A DNA stretch of 64,000 bases from JACWAE01 sp963847595 (GTDB lineage: Bacteria; Chloroflexota; Dehalococcoidia; SZUA-161): positions 434,001-498,000 of the forward strand of contig CAWKAJ010000002.1 of NCBI GenBank assembly GCA_963847595.1, read 5' to 3'. The notes under the pieces were generated by a model. It made no database searches and had not been told where the DNA came from. It saw only the letters and a list, made by a program, of their open reading frames with translations. A program made the position numbers and the translations under genes. Each line of letters starts with the position of its first letter. The stretch's first letter is position 1. Of this stretch, positions 15,461-24,282 are shown piece after piece.

Positions 15461-16057
15461 ATGGCTAGATGCCAAGTCTCGAAGAAGTGTAACGAAATGC
15501 AAGGCTTAATAGTGAAGTCGGCCAGACAGGTAAATTCCAACTCTTTAGGGCATTATCCTCTCGGCCAGCCCGCAGAGAATGAAAAGAGTCGTATCATGAC
15601 GCTGACCAATAGGGAAAGAGGCGTGCTCGTCCTTGCTGGCCGGGGGCTGACTAATCAGGATATCGCAGAAAAACTAGGGATTTCCAGCCGCACCGTGAAG
15701 TGCATATTGCATCATGCGTGCTTAAAGCTGAGAGCACCTAACAGGACACAGGCTCTTCTTATGGCCATACGCAAAGGCCACGTAAGCATCAAAGAAGTCC
15801 TTTCTCTTGATGAGCTGGCGGAGCTAATTGCTTCACTAGACCCCGAAGCGATTGATTCGGTAAACCAGCGCCTTAAGCTGAAAGATGAGAAGCCCGGCTT
15901 TTTATCAGACACGGAACTCACGCTGCATCATGACAGCAGGAGACTTGCCTCATCAGCCACAATGAGCGACCTCTCGACATGTCACAGCGATCAAAGGCCT
16001 CGAAAGAGCCAATGTGGTAATCCTGTCCCACGCTCAAAGCGTGTCTACAGTAGCTAG
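15461..16057 (+). CDS. LuxR-type HTH transcriptional regulator without receiver
   Basis: A 198-aa protein with one recognisable domain, a LuxR/NarL helix-turn-helix at about residues 46-110: LTNRERGVLVLAGRGLTNQDIAEKLGISSRTVKCILHHACLKL. No receiver or ligand domain is seen. The C-terminal 60 residues are low-complexity and basic. The start may be the first ATG or the ATG at 15596 directly before the HTH. The gene lies downstream of the conserved palindromic element and beside a PAS kinase on the opposite strand. It probably acts within the local signalling cluster. Confidence 0.7.
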   Translation: MARCQVSKKCNEMQGLIVKSARQVNSNSLGHYPLGQPAENEKSRIMTLTNRERGVLVLAGRGLTNQDIAEKLGISSRTVKCILHHACLKLRAPNRTQALLMAIRKGHVSIKEVLSLDELAELIASLDPEAIDSVNQRLKLKDEKPGFLSDTELTLHHDSRRLASSATMSDLSTCHSDQRPRKSQCGNPVPRSKRVYSS

Positions 16058-16234
16058 AGATCGCATTATCACAATAGTCACTGAACACATTCCGAAATAG
16101 AACAACGTTTACACGCATCAGACCCAGCAATCACCCTTTTGACCCAAGTACATCTAGCCCGCCATGTTGTCAATTGTATTTGCAGGTGGCTTTTTCAAAG
16201 TGTTACCACTTCTTCCAACACCGCCCTGCCATTC

Positions 16235-17560
16235 CTATCTCTGCTTTGTCTTTTCACGTTCCAGTTCGCCAAAAGTTATCGGCACTTCCTCATTCCGTAG
16301 AACTTTCTTTGGCAAACATACCAAAAACCTGCTGCCTTTGCCCGGTTCAGATTCAACCCATACCTTGCCACCGTGTCGGTTCAGTATCTTACGCACTATG
16401 GTCAGTCCTAAACCTTCACCGGCGCTGGCGTCTGGGTCCAGACGGCAGAATATCTCGAAAATCCGTTCCCTGTCTTTATCAGCTATGCCGATACCATTGT
16501 CCTCCACGCAATATGCCACTCTACCTCCCTCTTCCTTCCCTGAAATCCTGATCATCCCCGGCCTGTCAGCGTCGAGAAACTTCAGAGCATTATCCACGAG
16601 ATTAGAGAATACCTGGTTGACCTGTGTCTCATCGCCATGGCATGGAGGCAATTCCTCAACCATAATCCTGGCCCCTGACTCCTTGACTTGAAATTCGAAC
16701 GAGGCCACAACCTCTGCCATAAGCTTGTTCATATCCAGTTGCTTGATATTAAGCGCTGCTCGCCCCAGACGCGATAGCCGCAAAAGACCGGACAGCAGCG
16801 AGTCCATCTTGGCTGAGCTTGCCAGAATGTATTGAAATGCAACTGGGATATCCTCATCCAGAATAGGAACAAGCTTCTTCTTTACCCCGGGCGGCACGTC
16901 TTTGCTATTGAAAATCTCGTGTACCTGTGCAAATGATTCATCTAGTTCCCTGGTGAAACCCTGAATATTTACCAGCGGCGACCTCAGGTCATGTGAAGCT
17001 ACGTAAACAATCTGCTCCAGCTCTCTGGTCTTTTCTGCCAGTTCGATAAGAAGATGTTCACGCTCTCTCTCAGCCTGCTTGCGCTCCGTTATATCGCGTG
17101 CCACTACTATTACCTTAATCGGATCTTTCGTCGGCGTGCGTGAGATAGAGTATTCTATATCCGCGAAAGTACCATCCTTCTTCTCTACCCTAGCCGTGCC
17201 ACGAAAAACGCCTCGTTCTTTTATCGCCGCAGAAATCCCTTGAACGAACTCTGAAGCACCGACGCCCTCCGGAAAAAAGAATTCTGCGTTCTTGCCTATC
17301 AATTCGTCCTTAGTGTACCCATATATTTCCTCAACCTTGTCATTGCACCAGACAAGCACCGCCCCTTTGAACTCAAACACAGCATCGGCAAGGCTTCCAA
17401 TCAATGTTGAATAGTGCTCCTCAGATTCCCGTAATGCCTCTTCAGTACATATAATGAGTTTGTCGACATCTTGAATAGCACGAAGAGAACAGGCTAGATG
17501 TTCAACCTTCTCGCCTGTTCTCTTGTGTTTCTTAGACACACCGGCCCTTGATTGATTCAA
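16235..17560 (-). CDS. PAS-domain sensor histidine kinase
   Basis: A 441-aa cytoplasmic kinase. Domains: short N-terminal coil, PAS (about 43-160, ending DITERK), a coiled linker, HisKA with SHDLRSPLVN (phospho-acceptor H190) and a HATPase_c domain with NLVDNALKF, CVEDNGIGI and GEGLGLTIVRKIL. There are no transmembrane segments, so it senses an intracellular cue. Its ATPase-encoding DNA (16335-16638) is about 98% identical, in inverted orientation, to that of the kinase at 19903-21459, although the PAS domains differ considerably. No receiver lies directly beside it on the same strand; the nearest minus-strand regulator is the LuxR protein at 17682-18356. Confidence 0.88.
   Translation of the reverse strand: MNQSRAGVSKKHKRTGEKVEHLACSLRAIQDVDKLIICTEEALRESEEHYSTLIGSLADAVFEFKGAVLVWCNDKVEEIYGYTKDELIGKNAEFFFPEGVGASEFVQGISAAIKERGVFRGTARVEKKDGTFADIEYSISRTPTKDPIKVIVVARDITERKQAEREREHLLIELAEKTRELEQIVYVASHDLRSPLVNIQGFTRELDESFAQVHEIFNSKDVPPGVKKKLVPILDEDIPVAFQYILASSAKMDSLLSGLLRLSRLGRAALNIKQLDMNKLMAEVVASFEFQVKESGARIMVEELPPCHGDETQVNQVFSNLVDNALKFLDADRPGMIRISGKEEGGRVAYCVEDNGIGIADKDRERIFEIFCRLDPDASAGEGLGLTIVRKILNRHGGKVWVESEPGKGSRFLVCLPKKVLRNEEVPITFGELEREKTKQR
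16335..16638 (-). repeat. 304-bp kinase block shared with 21101-21404 (inverted)
   Basis: Read on the minus strand, this block matches 21101-21404 at roughly 298 of 304 positions, and the first 150 bp are identical. It encodes the HATPase_c domain. The flanking kinase sequences are much more different, indicating gene conversion or recent recombination. Confidence 0.8.
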
Positions 17561-17681
17561 TTGAATCCCTCCTCGCTAATCACAAACAGGACAAAATATC
17601 CTGATGTGCTTCAATCTTCCTTAACAGAGCAAGAGTATTGTGAAATTTAATGTCTCCTGACTGCTGCAAGGTTTGGAGTAC

Positions 17682-18356
17682 TCAAATTTCCGGGGCAGGT
17701 TCTCCTATATTTATGCAACCACTCCGCAGCGCCAGCACCACAGCATGGGTACGATTATTCGCACCAAGTTTATGCTGAACAGCGCTGACATGGTTCTTAA
17801 TGGTCTGCTCACTAACGTACAGGGCGTGAGCGATTTGCTTGTTTGAATAACCCTCAGCCACATACTTCAGAGTCTGAGTTTCCCTGGGAGTGAGGGGTAC
17901 AATAAAAGCCCCCATCGCTCCATCCTCTTGCGAAATCCCCTGCAAGCGCCGCAATGATTGCTCAGCGATTTTGTTCCTGTCCGGCAAACTGTTGTTTAGG
18001 GGATACACACAATCCTTTATGTTCCTTACAACATCAGCCAGACCATCGCCTGAGCTGCCCTTGGCTAAGTAAGACACAGCCCCGGACCTGATAGCCTGAA
18101 ATAGCTTGCTATCCTCAGGACACTGAACTCCTGTTTGTTTCTCTCCGGCAAGCTCCCGAAGCAAAGGAAGGCCTACAGGTACCAGTACCACTTTTGGCGA
18201 AATAGCCTCCAACACCTTAGTCAGGGTTCTGACATCATCCCTGTACTTATCTATGATACCGCCCAACTTATCCATTTTAGCTTCTTCTCCATCACCGTCA
18301 TCACGCTTGTTTAGAGTCTTCTCCAATAAGCTCTGTTCCATCTCCCACCCCCACAT
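17682..18356 (-). CDS. LuxR/NarL-type regulator with degenerate receiver
   Basis: A 224-aa protein. The C-terminal HTH is clear: LTPRETQTLKYVAEGYSNKQIAHALYVSEQTIKNHVSAVQHKLGANNRTHAVVLALRSG. The N-terminal 130 residues follow the outline of a response-regulator receiver: PKVVLVPVGLP stands where PDVVLMDIGLP is expected, and KLFQAIRSGAVSYLAKGSS corresponds to the alpha4-beta5 Lys region. The phospho-acceptor Asp is replaced by Pro and the N-terminal acidic pocket is absent. It is therefore probably a phosphorylation-independent regulator. It lies upstream of the minus-strand kinase. Confidence 0.8.
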   Translation of the reverse strand: MWGWEMEQSLLEKTLNKRDDGDGEEAKMDKLGGIIDKYRDDVRTLTKVLEAISPKVVLVPVGLPLLRELAGEKQTGVQCPEDSKLFQAIRSGAVSYLAKGSSGDGLADVVRNIKDCVYPLNNSLPDRNKIAEQSLRRLQGISQEDGAMGAFIVPLTPRETQTLKYVAEGYSNKQIAHALYVSEQTIKNHVSAVQHKLGANNRTHAVVLALRSGCINIGEPAPEI

Positions 18357-18414
18357 TCAGATATTCCATAAGTTTGTGCCTCTAATCACACTTGTTGTTT
18401 GCCATGGTCACAAG

Positions 18415-18642
18415 CTATGAAGGCGAGTTGCCCATCTGATGCAATATCTCTGCAGCAAGCGCAGCAATGAAATGCACCCCATTAGCGAATATAGAAGATA
18501 TGCTATCTCCAAGCTGTGCCTGCGCCTGAGTTGCGACATTAGCAGTAATGTCGACCTGACCATTCCCCCAGAGAGTGACTAACTCCCTGAGCAAAGAAAC
18601 GACGCCAACAATCGCTCTTGCCAGATAGTCCATATTTGCCAC
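18415..18642 (-). CDS. Small hydrophobic protein of unknown function
   Basis: A 75-aa protein beginning MANMDYLARAIVGVVSLLREL. A strong AGGAGGT lies 8 bp before the ATG, which argues that it is translated. It has amphipathic or hydrophobic stretches (LARAIVGVVSLLRELVTLW and ANGVHFIAALAAEILHQMG) and a Gln/Ala-rich middle. No family is recognised. It is the first gene upstream of the pseudo-receiver regulator on the same strand. Confidence 0.6.
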   Translation of the reverse strand: MANMDYLARAIVGVVSLLRELVTLWGNGQVDITANVATQAQAQLGDSISSIFANGVHFIAALAAEILHQMGNSPS

Positions 18643-19173
18643 CTCCTTTTTCTTTTTCGCTCTTATCTCGTTTCAACACTCATATTCTCTGTCATATTCT
18701 CTGTGCTAGACACCCATTGCCCAGCAGTTTCTTCTTTATCTCTGCCTCTGTCGCTACTAGTCTATTCAACCACGCTTGTGGGTTTAGGACATTGGCGCAA
18801 CGCTCATTTTCTGTCCCCTGAAAACATGAAAAAAGCGCTATTTAGATAGAGGTTTTCCATCACTCGAGGTCGAGGTTTCCCATGAGTACGCTGTAACCGG
18901 TCTAATCCGTTTGTGGTAAGCCGATATTCCTACCACCAGGCTCAAAGCTACACGATTGCCTTGAAAGATTACCCCGAACGGGTGTTGCTTCGACATGGTT
19001 TGTTAGGAGTACACTATAGACATGCCGAAACTGGCATCTTGACTAACTGTCCTGCAAAACCAACTGGAAAGCATGGTGACTGCTTAGCTTCGACTCTTCA
19101 AAGATAGGGCAAATTATGGCTCTCCGGACGTTATGAACGCGTCTGTAACTTAAGGGGGTTAAAAAGAAGGACG
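18643..19173 (+). promoter_or_regulatory. Intergenic region with the second copy of the palindromic element
   Basis: These 531 bp hold no supported gene. At 18961-18987 the sequence TTGAAAGATT then CCCGAACGGGTGTTG repeats the element found at 15353-15378. It lies 186 bp before the response regulator start. A small GTGGTA...TACCAC hairpin precedes it. Short reading frames here lack ribosome binding sites. Confidence 0.5.
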
Positions 19174-19845
19174 ATGGTCAAAATCAGAATTCTGCTGGCG
19201 GATGACCATGTCGTAGTAAGGCAGAGCCTTCGCCAGTTCCTCGAACATGAACGCGACCTTGAAGTGGTTGGAGAGGCTGGCAATGGCGAAGAGGCCGTCC
19301 AGCTAACGGCTCAACTTAAGCCTGATGTAACGGTGATGGATATCGCCATGCCCAATGTCAACGGCATCGAAGCGACAAAGAGAATAAAGATATCTAACCC
19401 GAGCACCTCAGTGTTAGCTCTTACTGCGTACGATTATGACCAGTACATCTTCGCCCTGCTTGAGGCAGGTGCTGCAGGCTACCTGCTGAAAGATGTCAGC
19501 GGGCAAGAGCTTATCGAAGCCATCCGGGCCGTTCGTCGAGGCGACTGTGTGCTCCACCCCGCGGTTGCACGCAAGGTACTGACCAGATTCAGACATTCCG
19601 GCACAGACCGTAGCGGGGATGGCAAAAAAGGCATTCTTACGGCGAGGGAGTGCGAGGTACTCAAGAGAGCAGCCAGAGGCATGTGGAATAAGGAGATTGC
19701 CGAGGAACTCTTTCTCAGTCTGAGCACAGTTGAGGCTCACCTGAGCAGCATCTTTAATAAGCTGGGCGTTAGCTCGCGTACCGAAGCGGTAGTAAGTGGC
19801 CTGAAAAAGGGTTTGTTAACCCTGGAAGACCTTGAAATAAAATGA
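19174..19845 (+). CDS. NarL/LuxR-family response regulator
   Basis: A 223-aa two-domain protein. The receiver has acidic residues in LLADDH, phospho-acceptor D56 in VTVMDIAMP and a Lys region YLLKDVS. The HTH is LTARECEVLKRAARGMWNKEIAEELFLSLSTVEAHLSSIFNKLGVSSRTEAV. It is followed 57 bp later by a PAS kinase on the same strand, its likely partner. It is a standard phosphorylation-controlled transcription factor. The palindromic element upstream may be an autoregulatory site. Confidence 0.9.
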   Translation: MVKIRILLADDHVVVRQSLRQFLEHERDLEVVGEAGNGEEAVQLTAQLKPDVTVMDIAMPNVNGIEATKRIKISNPSTSVLALTAYDYDQYIFALLEAGAAGYLLKDVSGQELIEAIRAVRRGDCVLHPAVARKVLTRFRHSGTDRSGDGKKGILTARECEVLKRAARGMWNKEIAEELFLSLSTVEAHLSSIFNKLGVSSRTEAVVSGLKKGLLTLEDLEIK

Positions 19846-19902
19846 ATACTTAACTCTCTGGAAAAAGCCAAGAGCCAATCGCCTTCAGAAAGAAAGGGCC
19901 AA

Positions 19903-21459
19903 ATGGCAAATAAAAGTGAGCCTCTACCCAATAAGCCTCGCTTGATATATGCTAAGCCAACGCAAGACACTGGCTTTGAACTCGGCTCTCAGAGCAATTT
20001 CCCTGTGGATGCCTTCCTCATGCTAGACGAGAACCTTAACCTCTTGAATATGAATGATGTGGGGAGAAAGCTGTTTGGCGTGTCAGAACCGGATGCGTTC
20101 GGCAAATGCATTGCGGATGTTGTACCTGACATCAAGAAGATAGGATTATTCAAGAAATATCGCCATGTCATAAGAACAGGAGAATCCCTTGTCACACATC
20201 AAAAACTTGGCGATAGGAGCCTAGTTGTTGAAGTGTTCAAGCTAGAAAAGGGCCTTGGCATAATAGCCAGCGACATGACTGAGCGCAAGAGGGCGGAGGA
20301 AGCCCTGCAAAACTCGGAAGAACTCTACTCGGCATTAGTCAAGAATCTCACCGATGCGGTATTTCTCTTCAAGGGCAGTGTAGTTACCTGGTGCAATGAC
20401 ATGGTGGAGAAGATTTACGGCTATCCTAAGAACGAGCTTCTCGGCAAACATGCAAGCTTCTTCTACCCAAATGACATCACCCCTTCAGAACTTACCAGAA
20501 CATTATCTACCGCTTTAAAAGAACAAGGGCTCTTCTACGGCACAACTAAGTTCCGGAAAAAGGATGGAAGAGTTGTAGACATCGAATATTCCCTCTCGCA
20601 AATACGTGGTAAAGCCCCGATTGAGATAATGGCAGTAGCCAGAGACATTACAGAACGTCAGCGAGTGGAGGAAGAGCGAGAACATCTTCTTATCGAACTG
20701 GCAGAGAAAACCAAAGAGCTCGAGCAGATTGTATATGTAACATCACATGATCTGAGGTCGCCGCTGGTAAATATCCAGGGTTTCACCAGAGAATTAGATG
20801 AGTCCTTCAAACAAGTGCATCAGATTTTAGATAGCAGAGACGTGCCATCTGCAATAAAGAAGAAGCTTGCCCCCATCCTGGGCGAGGATATCACTCATGC
20901 ATTTCAATACATCCTGGCAAGCTCATCCAAGATGGACTCGCTGCTATCTGGCCTTTTGCGGCTATCGCGTCTGGGGCGCGACATACTCAACATCCAGAGA
21001 CTTGACATGAACAAACTAATGTCACAGGTGGTCTCGTCCTTTGAGTTTCAAATCAGGGAAGCAGGCGTAACCGTAAAGGTTGACGAATTGCCTCCGTGCT
21101 ATGGCGATGAGACACAGGTCAACCAGGTATTCTCTAATCTCGTGGATAATGCTCTGAAGTTTCTCGACGCTGACAGGCCGGGGATGATCAGGATTTCAGG
21201 GAAGGAAGAGGGAGGTAGAGTGGCATATTGCGTGGAGGACAATGGTATCGGTATAGCAAATAAAGACAGGGAACGGATTTTCGAGATATTCTGCCGTCTG
21301 AACCCAGACGCCAGCGCCGGTGAAGGTTTAGGACTGACCATAGTGCGTAAGATATTGGACCGACACGGTGGCAAGGTATGGGTTGAATCTGAACCGGGCA
21401 AAGGTAGTAGATTCTCCGTGTCTTTGCAAACAAAAGAAGGCACAAATGACAAAAAATGA
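19903..21459 (+). CDS. Double-PAS sensor histidine kinase
   Basis: A 518-aa cytoplasmic kinase: PAS 1 (about 35-128, ending DMTERK), PAS 2 (about 135-253), HisKA with SHDLRSPL (H282) and HATPase_c. From PAS 2 onward it is a paralogue of the minus-strand kinase at 16235-17560 and shares a nearly identical 304-bp block with it. Its 3' end overlaps by 14 bp the Rcp1-like receiver gene, suggesting a kinase-receiver pair similar to phytochrome/Rcp arrangements. No membrane segment is present. Confidence 0.88.
   Translation: MANKSEPLPNKPRLIYAKPTQDTGFELGSQSNFPVDAFLMLDENLNLLNMNDVGRKLFGVSEPDAFGKCIADVVPDIKKIGLFKKYRHVIRTGESLVTHQKLGDRSLVVEVFKLEKGLGIIASDMTERKRAEEALQNSEELYSALVKNLTDAVFLFKGSVVTWCNDMVEKIYGYPKNELLGKHASFFYPNDITPSELTRTLSTALKEQGLFYGTTKFRKKDGRVVDIEYSLSQIRGKAPIEIMAVARDITERQRVEEEREHLLIELAEKTKELEQIVYVTSHDLRSPLVNIQGFTRELDESFKQVHQILDSRDVPSAIKKKLAPILGEDITHAFQYILASSSKMDSLLSGLLRLSRLGRDILNIQRLDMNKLMSQVVSSFEFQIREAGVTVKVDELPPCYGDETQVNQVFSNLVDNALKFLDADRPGMIRISGKEEGGRVAYCVEDNGIGIANKDRERIFEIFCRLNPDASAGEGLGLTIVRKILDRHGGKVWVESEPGKGSRFSVSLQTKEGTNDKK
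21101..21404 (+). repeat. 304-bp kinase block shared with 16335-16638 (inverted)
   Basis: Partner of the minus-strand copy. Only about six substitutions are seen over the 304 bp, clustered after position 21250. It covers the ATP-binding domain. Confidence 0.8.
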
Positions 21460-21901
21460 AGTGGTCCTACTTATAGCCGAAGACGATGAAGGACACGCCT
21501 CTCTCATTATGAAGAATCTGAGACGAGCAGGTATCTCCAATAATATGCTGCTCTTCAAAGACGGACAGGAAACGTTATCCTTCCTGTTCCAAAAAGGTAA
21601 GGGCCCCCACCGTATGCCAGGTGCCCGTTATCTTTTGCTATTGGACATTCGTATGCCGCGAGTTGATGGAGTGGAAGTCCTCCGTCAGATCAAACAGGAC
21701 TCACAACTGTGCAGGCTACCCGTCATTATGATAACTACCACAGATGACCCGCGTGAGGTTGAGAACTGTCATAGCTTAGGATGCAGCAATTACATCACCA
21801 AACCCGTAGACTATGACAAGTTTACCAGAGTCATAAGGCAATTGGGTCTATTCCTGCTGGTGGTAGAGGTGCCGAGAATTGAGGGTGATCTGGTAACATG
21901 A
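21446..21901 (+). CDS. Single-domain response regulator (Rcp1-like)
   Basis: A 151-aa stand-alone receiver starting at the ATG inside the end of the kinase gene (14-bp overlap, AAGG upstream). Acidic pocket AEDDEGH, phospho-acceptor D67 in LLLLDIRMP, TTTDDP and Lys in YITKPVDYDKF. The slightly extended loop (FQKGKGPHRMPGARYLLLL) is typical of Rcp-type receivers paired with bacteriophytochrome-like kinases. It has no output domain and probably relays phosphate to other proteins. Its stop overlaps the next start (ATGA). Confidence 0.88.
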   Translation: MTKNEVVLLIAEDDEGHASLIMKNLRRAGISNNMLLFKDGQETLSFLFQKGKGPHRMPGARYLLLLDIRMPRVDGVEVLRQIKQDSQLCRLPVIMITTTDDPREVENCHSLGCSNYITKPVDYDKFTRVIRQLGLFLLVVEVPRIEGDLVT

Positions 21902-23355
21902 GAGGAAAACTCCAAGTCACATGTGATACCGAAAAGAGTACACTCACGCCGCATTCGATTATTGTCGTTGAAGATGATGAGGCTCTATTGCGGCTGATTC
22001 AGAGAAACTTGCAGCGCGCAGGTTTCCGCACGGAAGGCGCTTCAAACGGTGCCGAAGCTATCTCCAAAATCGTTAGCAATCCTCCTGAATTGTTGCTTCT
22101 GGATTACCGTCTCCCGGATATGACCTGCAAACAGGTTGTCGAAACTCTCTCCGAACAGCAGCATAGCATCCCCTTCATCGTCATAACAGGCCATGGTGAT
22201 GAAAAAGTGGCAGTAGAGATGATGAAGCTGGGAGCCAGAGACTATCTGGTCAAAGATAATGCACTCCTTGACCTGCTGCTCTCGGTTGTAAAACGGGTCG
22301 TCGAGCAGTCAACGCTTGAGAAACAGCTAGCCGACATGGAAAAGCAGTATCGTGCAATCTTTGAAAACGCAAGCGACGCAATCTGGGTGCAAGACCTGGA
22401 TGGCAATATCATTACAGCTAACGAGGCAACAGCGAGGCTCTTAGGGTTTGGTCGGAGAGAACTGGCTGGAATGAATGTAGCTAGATTTTTGTCAAAGGAA
22501 GCTCTAGACACCTCCAAAGAACTGCAAAAGAAGATGCGGCACGGAGAAGTAATAAAGAATCCCTATGAGCTCCGGTTAAATAGAAAGGACGGAACAGAGG
22601 CAATCCTAAGATTAACCACAAATTTGCTGCTAAGCGGCAGTCACCCCGTGGGCTTCCAGCATGTCGCTAGAGACGTTACCGAAGAACGCCGCGCCCAGGA
22701 GAACTTGAGGTTCTACTCGCAACAAGTCACCAAAGCGCAAGAGGAAGAACGAAAACATATAGCGCGAGAGCTTCATGATTTCACCGCTCAGAGGCTCATC
22801 GCCCTATCACACAATTTGGAAGACTTCACCCGCAGCAACGGTCATTTGACGCCAGACAAGCTGTTGTTATTGACAAAGCTACGTGACCAGGTTAAAGAGG
22901 CTCTGCAGGAAATAAGGTCTTTTACCCGGGACTTGCGGCCTCCTATACTGGACGACCTCGGTTTACTCCCCGCGCTGGAGTGGCTGACCGATGATTTAAA
23001 AGAACGCTCAAGTGTGGAGGCAAATTTAAGGGTGCTTGGTACCCAACGGCGCCTTCCCCCCGAAGCGGAGTTACTGCTTTTTCGCATCATACAGGAAGCA
23101 GTCACTAACGTCAGGCGCCATGCCCAGGCATCAAAAGTTGAGGTCACGGTAGAATTCGGTGAAGCTGAAACCAGAGCCATCGTCCGGGACAATGGCACAG
23201 GATTCGAACCTCCAAAAACGCTGGGAGATTTGTCCCGCGTTGGCAAACTCGGACTCATTGGAATGCAAGAACGAGCACAATTGCTGGGCAGCAGCTTGAA
23301 GATAAGGTCCAAGCTAGGTGCTGGCACTACGGTTGTAGTTGAAGCTCCAGTATAA
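21898..23355 (+). CDS. Hybrid receiver-PAS-HisKA_3 histidine kinase (NarX/DegS-like)
   Basis: A 485-aa protein. The N-terminal receiver has D69 in LLLLDYRLP, followed by a PAS domain (about 150-262), HisKA_3 dimerisation domain ERKHIARELHD with phospho-acceptor H293, and HATPase_c with FRIIQEAVTNVRRHAQAS and GLIGMQERAQLLG. HisKA_3 kinases usually phosphorylate NarL-type regulators; two such genes lie in this cluster. The receiver at its N-terminus may accept phosphate from the upstream kinase, giving a phosphorelay. It is the last gene of the + strand signalling operon. Confidence 0.88.
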   Translation: MRGKLQVTCDTEKSTLTPHSIIVVEDDEALLRLIQRNLQRAGFRTEGASNGAEAISKIVSNPPELLLLDYRLPDMTCKQVVETLSEQQHSIPFIVITGHGDEKVAVEMMKLGARDYLVKDNALLDLLLSVVKRVVEQSTLEKQLADMEKQYRAIFENASDAIWVQDLDGNIITANEATARLLGFGRRELAGMNVARFLSKEALDTSKELQKKMRHGEVIKNPYELRLNRKDGTEAILRLTTNLLLSGSHPVGFQHVARDVTEERRAQENLRFYSQQVTKAQEEERKHIARELHDFTAQRLIALSHNLEDFTRSNGHLTPDKLLLLTKLRDQVKEALQEIRSFTRDLRPPILDDLGLLPALEWLTDDLKERSSVEANLRVLGTQRRLPPEAELLLFRIIQEAVTNVRRHAQASKVEVTVEFGEAETRAIVRDNGTGFEPPKTLGDLSRVGKLGLIGMQERAQLLGSSLKIRSKLGAGTTVVVEAPV

Positions 23356-24252
23356 GTGGCTTAACCTACTGCTGAGCCTGTCGTAGTCGGAGTAGGGTGG
23401 GTTTCCCACCCGCCCTCTTCTTCTATGTCATTGCGAGGCCTTCACTAGCAAGGCCGTGCAATCTCACCCGCCTGTCTTGAGCCCGCTGAAGGATTGTCGA
23501 AGGGCATTTCCCCACCGACGTAGAGGCAGACCCATGTGTCTGCCCGAATGTGGGTAGATCGGAGCACCTGCTCCGACCTACAATTGTAGGGGCGACCCAA
23601 TGGGTCGCCCTTTAAGGATGTCATTCTGAGCTTTAGCGAAGAATCTCAGTACTTAGCTCTGAGCTATTATCAGAGATTCTAAATTTTCATCCTTCTTGGT
23701 GACGGTAGTCGGAGTAGGGCGAGTTTCCAACCCGCCCCCTTCTTCTATGCCATTGCATTGTAGGGGCGACCCAATGGGTCGCCCTTTAAGGATGTCATTC
23801 TGAGCTTTAGCGAAGAATCTCAGTACTTAGCTCTGAGCTATTATCAGAGATTCTAAATTTTCATCCTTCTTGGTAGCGGTAGTCGGAGTAGGGCGAGTTT
23901 CCAACCCGCCCCCTTCTTCTATGCCATTGCGAGGCCTTCCCTAGCAAGGCCGTGGCAATCTCACCCGCCTATCTTGAGCCCCTGACAACGTACAACATAC
24001 CATTCCTGCTTCTGCAGGAATCCAGGTGCCCCATTCATTCAGCCTTTTCTAAACCCCGTCCCTAGCTCTGAACAAGGACTTCTCCCTTACTTGTTCAGGG
24101 AGCGTCAATGGTGATTTACATGCATCTCATTCTTACCTTTAGCCGTAAGCCATTGGACATTTCTGTAACCTTGCACTTTGCTTTTCCTCTACATCTTCCC
24201 TCTCTACGACCTCAGCCCCTCTGCGGTGAATCATCCCCGCGACATTTTCCTC
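23356..24252. repeat. Repeat-rich intergenic region with a 174-bp tandem duplication
   Basis: There is no gene. Two adjacent copies of a 174-bp unit lie at 23583-23756 and 23757-23930, differing at only a few positions. Each contains the palindrome GGGCGACCCA...TGGGTCGCCC, the ATTCTGAGCTTTAGCGAAG module and GTCGGAGTAGGGCGAG. Further hairpins lie at 23395-23411 (GGGTGGG/CCCACCC), 23525-23544 and 23559-23576. The GAGGCCTT...AAGGCCGTG module flanks the tandem on both sides (about 23434 and 23931). Many modules recur near 9 kb. Confidence 0.75.
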
Positions 24253-24282
24253 TTGACAGTATGAGAACTTATGTTCTACAAT
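24253..24282 (+). promoter_or_regulatory. Consensus promoter containing an SOS-box-like palindrome
   Basis: TTGACA (24253-24258) and TACAAT (24277-24282) are 18 bp apart. The spacer contains AGAACTTATGTTCT (24264-24277), which fits the Gram-positive LexA/DinR box core GAAC-N4-GTTC exactly. A repressor bound there would block polymerase. No reading frame of useful length follows in the next 470 bp. Confidence 0.6.

Noticed and set aside
23583..23930. Possible CRISPR array
   Set aside because: Only two copies of a 174-bp unit; no short repeats with unique spacers and no cas genes.
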